Counted from the first letter of the stretch, positions 17,620 to 26,496 are shown. The stretch: 64,000 nucleotides of DNA from Gemmobacter caeruleus (GCF_008271655.1 NZ_VKKX01000033.1:310001-374000), one strand, 5' to 3'. A program made the numbers and translations. Notes: generated from the letters alone by a model not told the origin.

Positions 17620-18339
17620 TCAGAACGGAAGCAGGACGTCGGTGATCTGCTGGCCATAGCGCGGCTGCTGCACATCGCTGATCTGGCCGCGCCCACCGTA
17701 GGAAATCCGCGCGCCGGCGATCTTGTCGTAACCGATCTCGTTCTGGCGCGAGATGTCGGCGGGCCGCACATAGCCGGTGACCAGCAGTTCGCGCAGCTCA
17801 TAGTTCACGCGCACCTCCTGCTGGCCCTCGATGCGCAGCACGCCATTGGGCAATTCCTCGACCACGGTCGCGGCCACGCGCAGCTCGAGCTTCTCATTGC
17901 GTTTGACGGTGCCATTGCCCCGATAGCTGGAGGCAGAGCTGGTATTCACCGCCTCGTCCATCGAGGCGCCGTCCGGCAGGTGTTCGTTCAGGCGTTCGGG
18001 GATGCCGAACAGCGAGGGCATGCCCATCGTGTCGCTGCCGGCGCGGCTGCGCCCGCTGGTGTTGGAGATCTCGGCGCTGTCGTCGATCTCGATCACCACG
18101 GTCAGGATATCGCCGCGCCGTTGCGCGCGCCGTTCGCCGAACAGCGATTCGCGGTCAGAGGCCCAGAGCGAGGAGGAGGAGGTCGGCAGGGTCTGCGGCA
18201 GGTCGCGCGGCAGCGGTGTGACATACATCGCATGTTGCTGGTCACTGCCGGCGACCGGGGTGAAATCGGGCGCTTTGCCCACTTCGCCCAGGCGACCGCA
18301 GGCGGAGAGGCACAGAAGGCTGAGAATGAGACGGCGCAT
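17620..18339 (-). CDS. flgH: Flagellar L-ring protein FlgH
   Basis: A lipoprotein of 239 residues: signal MRRLILSLLCLSAC with the lipobox cysteine at about residue 14. It contains SLWASDRESLFGERRAQRRGDILTV and the C-terminal segment LVTGYVRPADISRQNEIGYDKIAGARISYGG, which are the conserved FlgH blocks. FlgH forms the outer-membrane L ring of the basal body. The P-ring gene flgI, often adjacent, is not found in this window. Confidence 0.95.
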   Translation of the reverse strand: MRRLILSLLCLSACGRLGEVGKAPDFTPVAGSDQQHAMYVTPLPRDLPQTLPTSSSSLWASDRESLFGERRAQRRGDILTVVIEIDDSAEISNTSGRSRAGSDTMGMPSLFGIPERLNEHLPDGASMDEAVNTSSASSYRGNGTVKRNEKLELRVAATVVEELPNGVLRIEGQQEVRVNYELRELLVTGYVRPADISRQNEIGYDKIAGARISYGGRGQISDVQQPRYGQQITDVLLPF

Positions 18340-18348
18340 CGGGATCCT

Positions 18349-18768
18349 TCAGGGTGCAGGGCCGACGCGCACGCTGCCATCCGCAGCGACGAAGCCGGAC
18401 ACGGTTGTTCGGGAAGACAGGTTCATGACCCGGACTGCATCGCCCAGGCCGCCGCGCGCGAGGGCGCGGCCTTCGGCGTGGATATTGAGCGGGCCGGTCG
18501 CATAGATCAGCGTGACGATCTGGTTGCGATCCACCAGCGCGGGCGGACCCAGATCCTCGGGGCGGATCGGGCGATTGGCATAGAGCGTGACCCGTGCCTC
18601 TTGCCCGATCGCAAGGTCGATACTGTCCAGCGCGCCCGTTGTGCCGGTGGGTTGCAGGGCCAGATCGGCCTCGGTCAGTATGGTATTCGCGCGGATCGTG
18701 TGGCGGGCGACCACCGTCTCGGCCAGGGCGGGGCCGGGCAGCAAGGCAAGGCAGAGCAGCAATCGCAT
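18349..18768 (-). CDS. flgA: P-ring assembly chaperone FlgA
   Basis: A protein of 139 residues with a short signal peptide (LLLCLALLPGPALA) and an SAF/FlgA C-terminal domain: TVVARHTIRANTILTEADL, then IGQEARVTLYANRPIRPEDL, then VRVMNLSSRTTVSGFVAADGSV. It is shorter than enterobacterial FlgA because it lacks the N-terminal extension, as is common in alphaproteobacteria. It escorts FlgI to the P ring. Its start overlaps the flgG stop (TGATG). Confidence 0.9.
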   Translation of the reverse strand: MRLLLCLALLPGPALAETVVARHTIRANTILTEADLALQPTGTTGALDSIDLAIGQEARVTLYANRPIRPEDLGPPALVDRNQIVTLIYATGPLNIHAEGRALARGGLGDAVRVMNLSSRTTVSGFVAADGSVRVGPAP

Positions 18769-19553
18769 CAGCGCACCTGCGTGGTGGCGGCCAGAATTTC
18801 ATCGGCGGCGGTGATCACCTTGGCGTTCAGCTCATAGCCGCGCTGCGCCTTGATCAGTTCAGTGATCTCGCGCACCGAATCGACCGAGCTTTCCTCCAGA
18901 TAGCCCTGGCGCAGCGTGCCGAGCCCGTCGGTGCCCGGCTGGCCTTGCAAGGCCGGGCCGGAGGCCGCGCTTTCCAGGAACAGGTTGTTGCCGATCGCCT
19001 CCAGCCCCTTTTCATTGGTGAAACCGGCGAGGTTCAGCTGCCCCAGCAATTGCGGCTGCACCTGATCGGGGAAATAGGCATAGACCTCGCCGTCGGCGTT
19101 GATCGTGATGCTGCGGCTGTCGGCGGGAATGGTGATGCCCGGCGCGACCTCATACCCTTCGGAGGTGACGATCAGCCCCTCGGCGGTGCGTTTCAGCGCG
19201 CCGTCCCGGGTATAGGCCGCGCCGCCCGAGGGCAGCGTCACCTCCAGATAGCCGCGCCCCTCGATGGCGACATCGAGATCGCCGCCAGTCTGCGCAAGCG
19301 ACCCCTGCGCCAGGATGACCGAGACCGAGGCCGGACGCACCCCCATGCCGATCTGGACGCCGGTCGGCAGCATGGCGCCATCCGAGGCCGAGATGGTGCC
19401 GGGGCGGGCAACCTGTTGATAATGCAGGTCCGCAAACTCTGCCCGCCGGGCGTTATAGCCGGTGGTGGACATGTTCGCGAGGTTGTTGGAGACGACATCG
19501 ACGCGCATCTGCTGCGCGGCCATGCCGCTGGCGGCGATCTGAAGGGCTTTCAT
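18768..19553 (-). CDS. flgG: Flagellar distal rod protein FlgG
   Basis: A protein of 261 residues, the standard FlgG length. The N-terminal motif QIAASGMAAQQMRVDVVSNN followed by LANMSTTGYNARRAEFADLHY, and the C-terminal EESSVDSVREITELIKAQRG then YELNAKVITAADEI, are the terminal D0 helices of rod/hook proteins. FlgG builds the distal rod. It is coupled to flgA by TGATG and separated from flgF by 9 bases. Confidence 0.96.
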   Translation of the reverse strand: MKALQIAASGMAAQQMRVDVVSNNLANMSTTGYNARRAEFADLHYQQVARPGTISASDGAMLPTGVQIGMGVRPASVSVILAQGSLAQTGGDLDVAIEGRGYLEVTLPSGGAAYTRDGALKRTAEGLIVTSEGYEVAPGITIPADSRSITINADGEVYAYFPDQVQPQLLGQLNLAGFTNEKGLEAIGNNLFLESAASGPALQGQPGTDGLGTLRQGYLEESSVDSVREITELIKAQRGYELNAKVITAADEILAATTQVR

Positions 19554-19562
19554 GGCATCATC

Positions 19563-20276
19563 TCATTTGCCGAGGGTCTGGATGACGGTTTTCAGGCGGT
19601 CGTCCTCGCGGTCGAGGAAGGACTGGCCCAGTTCATAGGCGCGCTGCACGTCGATCATGCGCGAGATCTCGGACAGGGCATTGACGTTGCTGCCCTCAAG
19701 CTGACCTTGCAGAAAGCGCCCGGTCTCGACCGGGATTTCCCCCCGGGCGGTGCGAAACAGCGTGCCGCCTTCATGGATGAGGTCGGTCGGATCCTGCGGG
19801 CCCCAGAGGCCAAGCTGCGCCAGGGGGCGGCCGGCGGCCGAGAGCGTGCCATCGGCGGCAAGGGCGACCGGCCCCGCATCGGGGGGCACAAAGACCGGCG
19901 CGCCGCCCTGGTCCAGCAGGCGATATCCGTCGGGATTGACCAGCTCTCCCTCGGCCGAGGGCGAAAAGCTGCCCGCCCGGGTCAGCCGGTTGCCATTCGG
20001 CGTCTCGATCAGAAAGAAGCCGTCGCCCTCGATCGCGAAATCGAAACTGCCGCCGGTCTCTGATATCTCGGCCTGGCTCAGATCGACGTTGCGGGCCGAG
20101 GCATGCGCCATGGAGAGCGAGGGCGCACCGTCTAGCCGGCGCACATATTCCGAAAAGATCACGCCTTCGCGCCGGAAGCCGGTGGTGGAGCTGTTGGCGA
20201 TGTTGTTGGCGATCGCCTGCATCTCGCGCAGCAGGCCTGACTGGCGGGTCAGGGTGGTGTGGCCGCTTGCGTCCAT
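19563..20276 (-). CDS. flgF: Flagellar proximal rod protein FlgF
   Basis: A protein of 237 residues with rod-protein termini: LREMQAIANNIANSSTTGFR at the start and LEGSNVNALSEISRMIDVQR at the end, and the mid-protein DFAIEGDGFFLIETPNG block shared with FlgG. It differs from the neighbouring flgG by length and by the N-terminal MDASGHTTLTRQSGLL. It follows fliQ with a one-base gap in the flgB-to-fliL operon. Confidence 0.92.
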   Translation of the reverse strand: MDASGHTTLTRQSGLLREMQAIANNIANSSTTGFRREGVIFSEYVRRLDGAPSLSMAHASARNVDLSQAEISETGGSFDFAIEGDGFFLIETPNGNRLTRAGSFSPSAEGELVNPDGYRLLDQGGAPVFVPPDAGPVALAADGTLSAAGRPLAQLGLWGPQDPTDLIHEGGTLFRTARGEIPVETGRFLQGQLEGSNVNALSEISRMIDVQRAYELGQSFLDREDDRLKTVIQTLGK

Positions 20277-20277
20277 C

Positions 20278-20544
20278 TCAGCCTCCTGCGATCAGCGGGA
20301 TGATCCGCTGTTGAAAGAACTCCACCAGGGAGCTCGTCATGAAGCTCATGCTCACCCAGAAGACCGCGAGCATCGCCGCGACCTTGGGCACGAAGGTCAG
20401 CGTCATTTCCTGCACCGAGGTCAGGGCCTGGAACAGGCCGATGACGACCCCTGCCACCAGTGCCACCATCAAGAGGGGCGCGGAGATGCGCACCGCCAGC
20501 CATAATGCGGCGCGCAGCATGTCATAGATCTGCTCCGCGCTCAT
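20278..20544 (-). CDS. fliQ: Flagellar biosynthesis protein FliQ
   Basis: A protein of 88 residues with two membrane helices: ALWLAVRISAPLLMVALVAG and a second hydrophobic stretch ending MTSSLVEFFQQRIIPLIAGG. The segment GLFQALTSVQEMTLTFVPK between them is diagnostic of FliQ/SctS. It is an export-gate subunit partnering FliR and FliP. Its ATG overlaps the fliE stop (ATGA). Confidence 0.95.
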   Translation of the reverse strand: MSAEQIYDMLRAALWLAVRISAPLLMVALVAGVVIGLFQALTSVQEMTLTFVPKVAAMLAVFWVSMSFMTSSLVEFFQQRIIPLIAGG

Positions 20545-20834
20545 ACCGGCATCCTGAGGATTTCCTGGTAGGCCTCCACCACCTTGTCGCGGACGGTCAC
20601 CACGGTTTCGACCGCCATCTCGCTGGCAGCAAGCGCCTGCACCAGCGCATGCGGGTCGGCGCCGCCCATCATGGCCGACCGCGCCGTCGCCTCGCCGGCC
20701 CCCAGCACGCCGACGAATTCTTCGGCGGCGGCGGTGAAGGCATCGGGCTTCTGCTCGCCCGTTCCGGGCTGGGGCGCCGCGGCCGTTCTGGCCGAGGCAT
20801 AGGTCTGGCTGGCGACGTTCGTGCGCAAATCCAT
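20541..20834 (-). CDS. fliE: Flagellar hook-basal body protein FliE
   Basis: A protein of 97 residues that joins the MS ring to the rod. The conserved C-terminal half is present: GGADPHALVQALAASEMAVE, VVTVRDKVVEAYQEILRMPV. The N-terminal half is Ala-rich and variable as usual. It sits between flgC and fliQ in the common flgB-flgC-fliE order. Confidence 0.93.
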   Translation of the reverse strand: MDLRTNVASQTYASARTAAAPQPGTGEQKPDAFTAAAEEFVGVLGAGEATARSAMMGGADPHALVQALAASEMAVETVVTVRDKVVEAYQEILRMPV

Positions 20835-20845
20835 TCTGGATCTCC

Positions 20846-21226
20846 TTATTTGCGCAGAAGCTCGAACAGGCTCTGCGTCATCTGCCGCGCCTGATCGAAC
20901 ATCCGGAGGTTGGCTTCATAGCTTCGCTGCGCTTCGCGCGCGTCGGCGACCTCGATCACGAGATCGACATTCGAACCGTCGTAATGGCCGGTTTCATCGG
21001 CCAACGGGTGACCGGGGTCGTAGATCCGCGCGAGCACGGAGCGATCCAGATGCACCGGAGAGGTTTCGACGCCGCCCGTCTCGGCCATCTCGGCGAAGGA
21101 GATGGTCTTGCGGTGGTAGCCGGGCGTGTCGGCATTGGCGATGTTTTCCGACACATGGCGCAGGCGGCTGGCCTGGGCCTGCATGCCCGAGGCGGCGGTG
21201 GCCAGCGAGGTGGAGAGATCGGCCAT
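20846..21226 (-). CDS. flgC: Flagellar proximal rod protein FlgC
   Basis: A protein of 126 residues with the rod-protein N-terminus (SLATAASGMQAQASRLRHVS, ENIANADTPGYHRKT) and the FlgC C-terminus (NVDLVIEVADAREAQRSYEA, NLRMFDQARQMTQSLFELL). It is separated from flgB by three bases. Length and motifs are standard. Confidence 0.95.
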   Translation of the reverse strand: MADLSTSLATAASGMQAQASRLRHVSENIANADTPGYHRKTISFAEMAETGGVETSPVHLDRSVLARIYDPGHPLADETGHYDGSNVDLVIEVADAREAQRSYEANLRMFDQARQMTQSLFELLRK

Positions 21227-21229
21227 GGC

Positions 21230-21610
21230 TTACCTCCGCCCCAGGCTGCTGCGCAGGATGCTGGAGCTGTTGCGATAGATCGCCAGCGCCATCTCGTGCT
21301 GCTGACGCACCTCGACCGCGCGGACCATCTCCTGCTCCAGCGAGACGCTGTTGCCGTCGGGCGAACTGGCGGTGGCCAGCAGCCGCTCTTCCGCCAGCGG
21401 GGTGCTGCCATCGGCCGCGAAGTGCCCGGGCCTTGTGGCCCGCATCGCCGAGGGTGCCGCCCCGTAGGATTCGGCAAAGGGTGCCAGATCCTGCGCCTTG
21501 AAGCCGGGCGTGTCGGCATTCGCGATGTTGCGCGCGATCTGGGCCTGGCGCGCGCCGGCATGAACGGCCAGTGACTGCGCCATTCGCACGATTTCAAGTT
21601 TTTCAAACAT
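21230..21610 (-). CDS. flgB: Flagellar proximal rod protein FlgB
   Basis: A protein of 126 residues; I choose the ATG at 21610, which has GGAGAAG six bases upstream, over an in-frame ATG at 21640. It has the rod motif ARQAQIARNIANADTPGFKA and the C-terminal VRAVEVRQQHEMALAIYRNS then SSILRSSLGRR. It is the first gene of the nine-gene operon flgB-flgC-fliE-fliQ-flgF-flgG-flgA-flgH-fliL and is divergent from fliI, with 84 bases between that must hold both promoters. Confidence 0.93.
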   Translation of the reverse strand: MFEKLEIVRMAQSLAVHAGARQAQIARNIANADTPGFKAQDLAPFAESYGAAPSAMRATRPGHFAADGSTPLAEERLLATASSPDGNSVSLEQEMVRAVEVRQQHEMALAIYRNSSSILRSSLGRR

Positions 21611-21694
21611 CGGGGCTTCTCCCTCGATCACCTTCATCAAGGCTTAAGGGTGATTCCTTTAGAAACGGTAAGCAGGGAACAAAGGGAGAAACCC

Positions 21695-23083
21695 ATGGCC
21701 GGACTTTTCGATGGTCTCATCGCGGAAATCGGCACGACGCGGGTGACAACGCGCATCGGCCGCGTGGCCGAAATCGGCCGCGGCACCATCGTCGCGCAGG
21801 GCTTGTCGGGCCATGTCGGGCTGGGCGACCGCGTGACGATTCGCAGCGCGCGGGGGGCGCTTGCGGGTGAGGTGGTCCGGGTCGCGCGGGATGGGGTCTG
21901 CATCCTGCCGGAAAGCACGCCCGAAGGCACCACCATCGCCGATATCGTGGAGGTGGCGGGCCGCGCGGTGATTGCCCCGGATGACAGCTGGATCGGCCGG
22001 GTGGTCGATCCCTATGGCCGGCCGCTGGACGGGCGGCCGCTGTTTCGCGGTGCGGTGGAACGTGCGGTGCGCGCACCGGCCCCGCCCGCGGCGCAGCGGC
22101 GGCCGCTGGGCAGGCGGCTTGCCACCGGGATGGCGGCCTTCGACACGCTCTTGCCGCTGGTCGCGGGGCAGCGGATCGGGCTTTTTGCCGGCTCTGGTGT
22201 CGGGAAATCCTCGCTTCTGGCGCGGTTTGCGCGGGGGATCGAGGCCGATGTGGTGGTGATGGCGCTGATCGGTGAACGCGGGCGCGAATTGCGTGAATTC
22301 ACCGACCGCGTGCTGGGTCCGCAAGGGATGGAGCGGTCGGTCATCGTCACCGCGACCTCTGACCAGTCGGCGCTGGCGCGGCGCAGCTGCGCCTGGACGG
22401 CGATGGCGGTGGCCGAACATTTCCGCGATCAGGGGCTGCATGTGCTGTTCCTCGCCGATTCGATCACCCGCTTTGCCGAGGCGCATCGCGAGATCGCCCT
22501 GACCGCGGGCGAAGAGGGGAACATGCGTGGTTTTCCGCCCTCGACCGCACATCTGATCATGTCGCTGGCCGAACGCGCCGGCCCCGGGCCCGAGGGGGCC
22601 GGCGACATCACGGCGGTCTTTTCGGTGCTGGTCGCGGGGTCCGACATGGAGGAGCCGGTGGCCGATATCCTGCGCGGCGTGCTGGACGGGCATGTGGTGC
22701 TGGATCGTCGCATCGCCGAACGCGGGCGGTTTCCGGCGGTGGATCTGCTGCGTTCGGTGTCACGGTCGCTGCCCGACGCGGCGACTGCGCAGGAAAATGC
22801 CCTGATCGCCGAGGCGCGGCGGTTGCTGGGCGCCTATGAACGGGCCGAGTTGATGGTGCAGGCCGGGCTTTACGCGCCTGGATCCGACCCGGTGATCGAC
22901 CGGGCGATCAAGGTCTGGCCGGAGCTTGACCTTTTCCTGTCGGAAAGCGCCGAGGCGGGCGTGGATCAGAGCTTTCAGCGGCTGGCGGCCTGCCTCGGGT
23001 CGGGTGACGGTCCGGGCGGTCAGCCGCCCGGCACCAGCATGACGAGTGCCGCGCGCATGTCGTCGAGCCCGGCGCAGGGGTGA
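21695..23083 (+). CDS. fliI: Flagellum-specific ATPase FliI with abnormal C-terminal extension
   Basis: A protein of 462 residues from the ATG at 21695 (GGGAG upstream). Walker A is GSGVGKS at residues 166-172, Walker B is in VLFLADSITRFAEAHREIA, and GERGRELREF is the conserved Glu-containing switch. FliI powers early unloading of flagellar export substrates. The fold should end around QRLAACLGSG, but the frame runs about 25 further residues rich in Gly/Pro/Ser that lie antisense to the neighbouring gene. The 64-base tail-to-tail overlap suggests the native stop was lost when other DNA was joined here. Confidence 0.95.
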   Translation: MAGLFDGLIAEIGTTRVTTRIGRVAEIGRGTIVAQGLSGHVGLGDRVTIRSARGALAGEVVRVARDGVCILPESTPEGTTIADIVEVAGRAVIAPDDSWIGRVVDPYGRPLDGRPLFRGAVERAVRAPAPPAAQRRPLGRRLATGMAAFDTLLPLVAGQRIGLFAGSGVGKSSLLARFARGIEADVVVMALIGERGRELREFTDRVLGPQGMERSVIVTATSDQSALARRSCAWTAMAVAEHFRDQGLHVLFLADSITRFAEAHREIALTAGEEGNMRGFPPSTAHLIMSLAERAGPGPEGAGDITAVFSVLVAGSDMEEPVADILRGVLDGHVVLDRRIAERGRFPAVDLLRSVSRSLPDAATAQENALIAEARRLLGAYERAELMVQAGLYAPGSDPVIDRAIKVWPELDLFLSESAEAGVDQSFQRLAACLGSGDGPGGQPPGTSMTSAARMSSSPAQG

Positions 23084-24771
23084 CAGCCGAGTTGCCGCAG
23101 GTCAGGCGTGACATCGACCGGCAGGCCGGAATTCGAATCCGCCGGCACCTCGTTCAGGCGCCCGCCGATCAGCAGGGGGAGCGCCACCCCCCGCGCGGCC
23201 ATCGCGGCCAGCACGGCCTTGGCATAGCTGAGCGCGACACCGTTATAGGTGCTGATCGCCACCGCCTCTGCCCCGCCTGCGATGGCGCGGTCGATCAGCA
23301 CCTCGGCATCCACCGCGACGCCGGCATCCACGATCGCGGCGCCCAGCCCGTCCAGCGCCTGTTCGACCAGGTATTTGCCATGCTCGTGCACATCAGTCGT
23401 GCCGAGGCAGACCCGCAGGGGGCGCGGCAGCGCGGTCTGGGTGGCGAGCCAGCTTTCGGCCTTGTGGTTCAGTTCGCGCGCCCATTCGGCATGGATCAGC
23501 GGCAGGCGTCCGCGTGGCCCTTCGGCGCCGGGGCCGAACAGCGCCTCCATCCGCCGGGGGCCCATGCGCCGGATCGCCAGCAGAAGCGCGGCCGGATCGT
23601 CGATCGGCACGCCGCGATCGGCAAGCCCGGCCAGAGCTGCCGCCGCGAAATGCTGCCCGCCCGCGACCAGCCGGTCGGCCATCGCCTCGACCCGGGGCCA
23701 GTCGAAAACCGCGTCGTAAAAGGGCGCATGTTCGGCCAGTCGATGCGCAAAGATCTGGGCGTCGATGATTTCCTCGACATCGGGGATGCGCTGGTTCTCG
23801 GTCACCGGCACAGGGTTGATCGCGTGCCCCAGCGGCCAGCGGCCAAGCGCCACGATGTCGGTCAGCAGATAGCTGGCGAGGCTGGCGTAATTGCCGGCGG
23901 GCGAGGATTGATAGGCGACGGTATTGCCAAAGATCATCGAGCCGGGCGTATCGCTGACCCGCGCCAGCGCGGCGTGAAAGGCGCTGCGCGACAGCGGGTC
24001 GCTGAAATGGTGGCCATAGCAATGGGCGAGGCGGGCGCCGATCAGCCGCTCCACGATATGCTTTTCGATCAGCACCATGCCAAGCGCGCAGGACATGTCC
24101 AGAAACAGCCCGGCAAAACCGTCATCCAGGTTGGAATGGACCAGAATCTCGGCCTTTTGCGCGGCGAGAAGCGCGATGGCGGTGACCGTCGCCTCGGTCG
24201 TGGCGACGTCGTCGTCCCAATAGGGCAGGCGAAAGGTGAAATACTGGCCCAGATTGCCAAAGGTCGAAACCCCGGCGGCCAGCGCGGCGCAGGTGTTTTC
24301 GACGGCGCCGGGCAGGCCCAGCATGAAATCGCCGAAATGCGCTGCCGCCGGCGCGGCATGGGTGATGCGGACGAAATCCTCGGGCCCGTCCAGCACGATG
24401 CCGGTGCCGCGCGTCGCCCGGGCGCGCAGGGCGCGCGGATAGCCCATCGACCAATCGAGCGTGATGCCGAAGCGATCGACCGTCACGCCGGCGGCGCGGC
24501 AGTTCCGATGCACCTCGCCGATGGCCCAGATCGTGCGGTCCACATTGCGAAACCCGATATGGGCGTGCTGCATGATGCGGCCGCTGGCGGTGACCTGACG
24601 CTTGTATTCCGCCTCCGATCCGACGGCGTGGGTGGTCAGAAAGGGGCAGGGGCCCAGTTGCCAGTCGCGGGCCAGCCCACGCCCGGCGGCGATCAGTTCG
24701 ACGCCGGGGCGCAGCCGGGGGTCGGTCAGGGGCGCGATTTCGGGGGCGGTTTCGGGCCGGGGCTCTGACAT
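23020..24771 (-). CDS. Cobalamin-binding protein: glutamate-mutase-E-like barrel fused to B12-binding domain
   Basis: A protein of 583 residues. Residues ~1-440 resemble the epsilon (catalytic TIM-barrel) chain of methylaspartate/glutamate mutase, with blocks such as GNLGQYFTFRLPYWDD and YGHHFSDPLSRSAFH. Residues ~450-583 form a B12-binding Rossmann domain with the base-off/His-on signature D460-x-H462-x-x-G465, then AISTYNG (507-511 region) and a late GG (536-537). In known glutamate mutase the two parts are separate polypeptides (GlmE, GlmS); here they are fused in E-S order. It lacks the helical cap domain of MttC-type corrinoid methyl carriers, so an adenosylcobalamin isomerase is likelier than a methyl carrier; the substrate is unknown. 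Its 3' end overlaps fliI. Confidence 0.65.
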   Translation of the reverse strand: MSEPRPETAPEIAPLTDPRLRPGVELIAAGRGLARDWQLGPCPFLTTHAVGSEAEYKRQVTASGRIMQHAHIGFRNVDRTIWAIGEVHRNCRAAGVTVDRFGITLDWSMGYPRALRARATRGTGIVLDGPEDFVRITHAAPAAAHFGDFMLGLPGAVENTCAALAAGVSTFGNLGQYFTFRLPYWDDDVATTEATVTAIALLAAQKAEILVHSNLDDGFAGLFLDMSCALGMVLIEKHIVERLIGARLAHCYGHHFSDPLSRSAFHAALARVSDTPGSMIFGNTVAYQSSPAGNYASLASYLLTDIVALGRWPLGHAINPVPVTENQRIPDVEEIIDAQIFAHRLAEHAPFYDAVFDWPRVEAMADRLVAGGQHFAAAALAGLADRGVPIDDPAALLLAIRRMGPRRMEALFGPGAEGPRGRLPLIHAEWARELNHKAESWLATQTALPRPLRVCLGTTDVHEHGKYLVEQALDGLGAAIVDAGVAVDAEVLIDRAIAGGAEAVAISTYNGVALSYAKAVLAAMAARGVALPLLIGGRLNEVPADSNSGLPVDVTPDLRQLGCHPCAGLDDMRAALVMLVPGG

Positions 24772-25029
24772 GCTCTGGCGTCCTTCGTTTCTGTCGGCGC
24801 GGCGGCAGGGCGCCCGCCCGGCCCGAGCCTAAGGGCGCGGCATTTCCGCTGCAAGCCGGCCGGTTTCCAACCCCGACCGGCACAAGGCGGCGATCCAGGG
24901 CGACATGCGCTGCGCGATGAACCTGCCGTCGTCACCCCCCGCTGCCTCTTCGCGCGCCAAAACGCCGGGCAGAGGAGGCCGCGCCGCAACAGGATGACTT
25001 TCGCGCGCTGGCCTGCCATTTTCCGAAGG

Positions 25030-25575
25030 ATGACTGGACAGGAGAACGGATTGGATCTGATCGTGACCCCTCGGGACGAGACACAGGGCGGCGGCTGGCA
25101 GGCCCGGTTCGGCAGCCATGTCTGGCAGGCCGCTGTCGGGCGGTCGGGCATCGGGCCAAAGCGGGCCGAGGGCGACGGGATCAGCCCGCAGGGCTGCTGG
25201 CCGATCCACCGGGTGCTGTATCGCGCCGACAAGATCGCGGCGCCGGTTTCGGTGTTTCCGACCTTTGCCATCGCGCCCGATGACGGCTGGTGCGACGCGC
25301 CGGATCATCCGGACTACAATCGCCCGGTCCGACGCCCCTTTGCCGCCAGCCATGAGGAGATGTGGCGCAGCGATGATCTTTACGACATTGTCGTGGTGCT
25401 GGGGCAGAACGATGCGCCGGTGGTGCCGGGGGCCGGCAGCGCGATCTTTCTGCATGTGGCCAGCCCCGGCTATGGCCCGACCGCCGGCTGTGCCGCGCTG
25501 ACGCGCGCGGATCTTTTGGCCTTTCTGGCCGAGGCCAACCCCGAGACGCGGCTGTGTTTCCGCGCCGACGGCTAG
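25030..25575 (+). CDS. L,D-transpeptidase-domain (YkuD-like) protein
   Basis: A protein of about 181 residues. The C-terminal motif HVASPGYGPTAGCAALTRAD fits the L,D-transpeptidase HxxxP...T-x-G-C signature with Cys as nucleophile, and the earlier block DGISPQGCWPIHRVLYR matches the GDGxTPxGxF-like region. Such domains form 3-3 peptidoglycan crosslinks or anchor lipoproteins; there is no clear signal peptide, as in the single-domain YkuD-like group found in many proteobacteria. The start is uncertain: ATG at 25030 or TTG at 25051, which has GGAG six bases upstream. It converges with the LysR gene (6-base gap). Confidence 0.75.
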   Translation: MTGQENGLDLIVTPRDETQGGGWQARFGSHVWQAAVGRSGIGPKRAEGDGISPQGCWPIHRVLYRADKIAAPVSVFPTFAIAPDDGWCDAPDHPDYNRPVRRPFAASHEEMWRSDDLYDIVVVLGQNDAPVVPGAGSAIFLHVASPGYGPTAGCAALTRADLLAFLAEANPETRLCFRADG

Positions 25576-25581
25576 GAGCCG

Positions 25582-26496
25582 TCAGGGATGTGGGCTGCGT
25601 TGATCCAGCAGCCAGTCGCGCACCTGCGCCGCGTGGCGCGACAGCACCATGTCGCGCGGCCAGATCACATGGAAATCCTTGCCGGTGGCAAGCGACTGGT
25701 CGGTCATACGCGCCAGAACGCCCTTGGCGACCAACCCCTCGATCAGATGGTGCCAGCCAAGCGCCACGCCTTGCCCTTCGATCACCGCCTGCACGACCAG
25801 CACATAATCGTTGATCCTGAGCCCGCGCGGCACCGCCGAGGCGGCGATGCCCTGGGCGGCGAACCAGTCCTTCCAGGTGGTCGCCGACCGGAACGGTTCC
25901 TCCAGATGGATCAGCGGATGGGTCAGCAGATCGTGCGGCTGGACCGGGCCCGCGGACAGGCGCGGATGCGCGGCCGAGGCGACAGGATAGATCACTTCGG
26001 GCGCCAGCACGGCGGCCTGATATTGCGGCCAATCCGAAGGGTAGCCGCCGCGCACGCCCAGCGGAATGCCCTCGCCCACCAGATCGAGATCACGGTCCGA
26101 GGTCTGGATCCGCAGATCGACCTCGGGCAGGGCGGCGCGGAACCGCTCCATCCGGGGCACCATCCAATAGGCGGCAAAGGCGGTGGAACAGGCCAGCGTC
26201 ACATGGCTTCCGGTCGCGGCCGCGCGCAGGCCCTGCGCCGAACGCTGGATATGCGACAGGCCGATCGTCACATCGGCATGAAAGCGCTGCCCCGCCTCGG
26301 ACAGCCGGACGCGCCGGTATTCGCGCAGGAACAGCGCCGTCCCCAACTGGTTTTCCAGCCGCGCGATGGCGTAGGAGACGGCGGCCTGGCTCATGCCCAA
26401 CTCGCGCCCGGCGGCAGAGAAACTGGCCAGCCGTCCCGCAGCCTCGAACACCACGAGACTGCCGAGCGAGGGGAGGAGATGGCGCAGCGTTTCCAT
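25582..26496 (-). CDS. LysR-family transcriptional regulator (GcvA-like)
   Basis: A protein of 304 residues with an N-terminal winged helix (residues ~10-65: LVVFEAAGRLASFSAAGREL, GMSQAAVSYAIARLENQLGT) followed by a LysR effector-binding domain. The SQAAVSYAI recognition helix and LFLREYRRVRLSEAG wing are of the GcvA group. It is divergent from the first MttB gene with 90 bases between, the classical layout for a LysR protein controlling its neighbour. A perfect inverted repeat with T-N11-A spacing lies at its own start codon (26495-26509). Confidence 0.9.
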   Translation of the reverse strand: METLRHLLPSLGSLVVFEAAGRLASFSAAGRELGMSQAAVSYAIARLENQLGTALFLREYRRVRLSEAGQRFHADVTIGLSHIQRSAQGLRAAATGSHVTLACSTAFAAYWMVPRMERFRAALPEVDLRIQTSDRDLDLVGEGIPLGVRGGYPSDWPQYQAAVLAPEVIYPVASAAHPRLSAGPVQPHDLLTHPLIHLEEPFRSATTWKDWFAAQGIAASAVPRGLRINDYVLVVQAVIEGQGVALGWHHLIEGLVAKGVLARMTDQSLATGKDFHVIWPRDMVLSRHAAQVRDWLLDQRSPHP

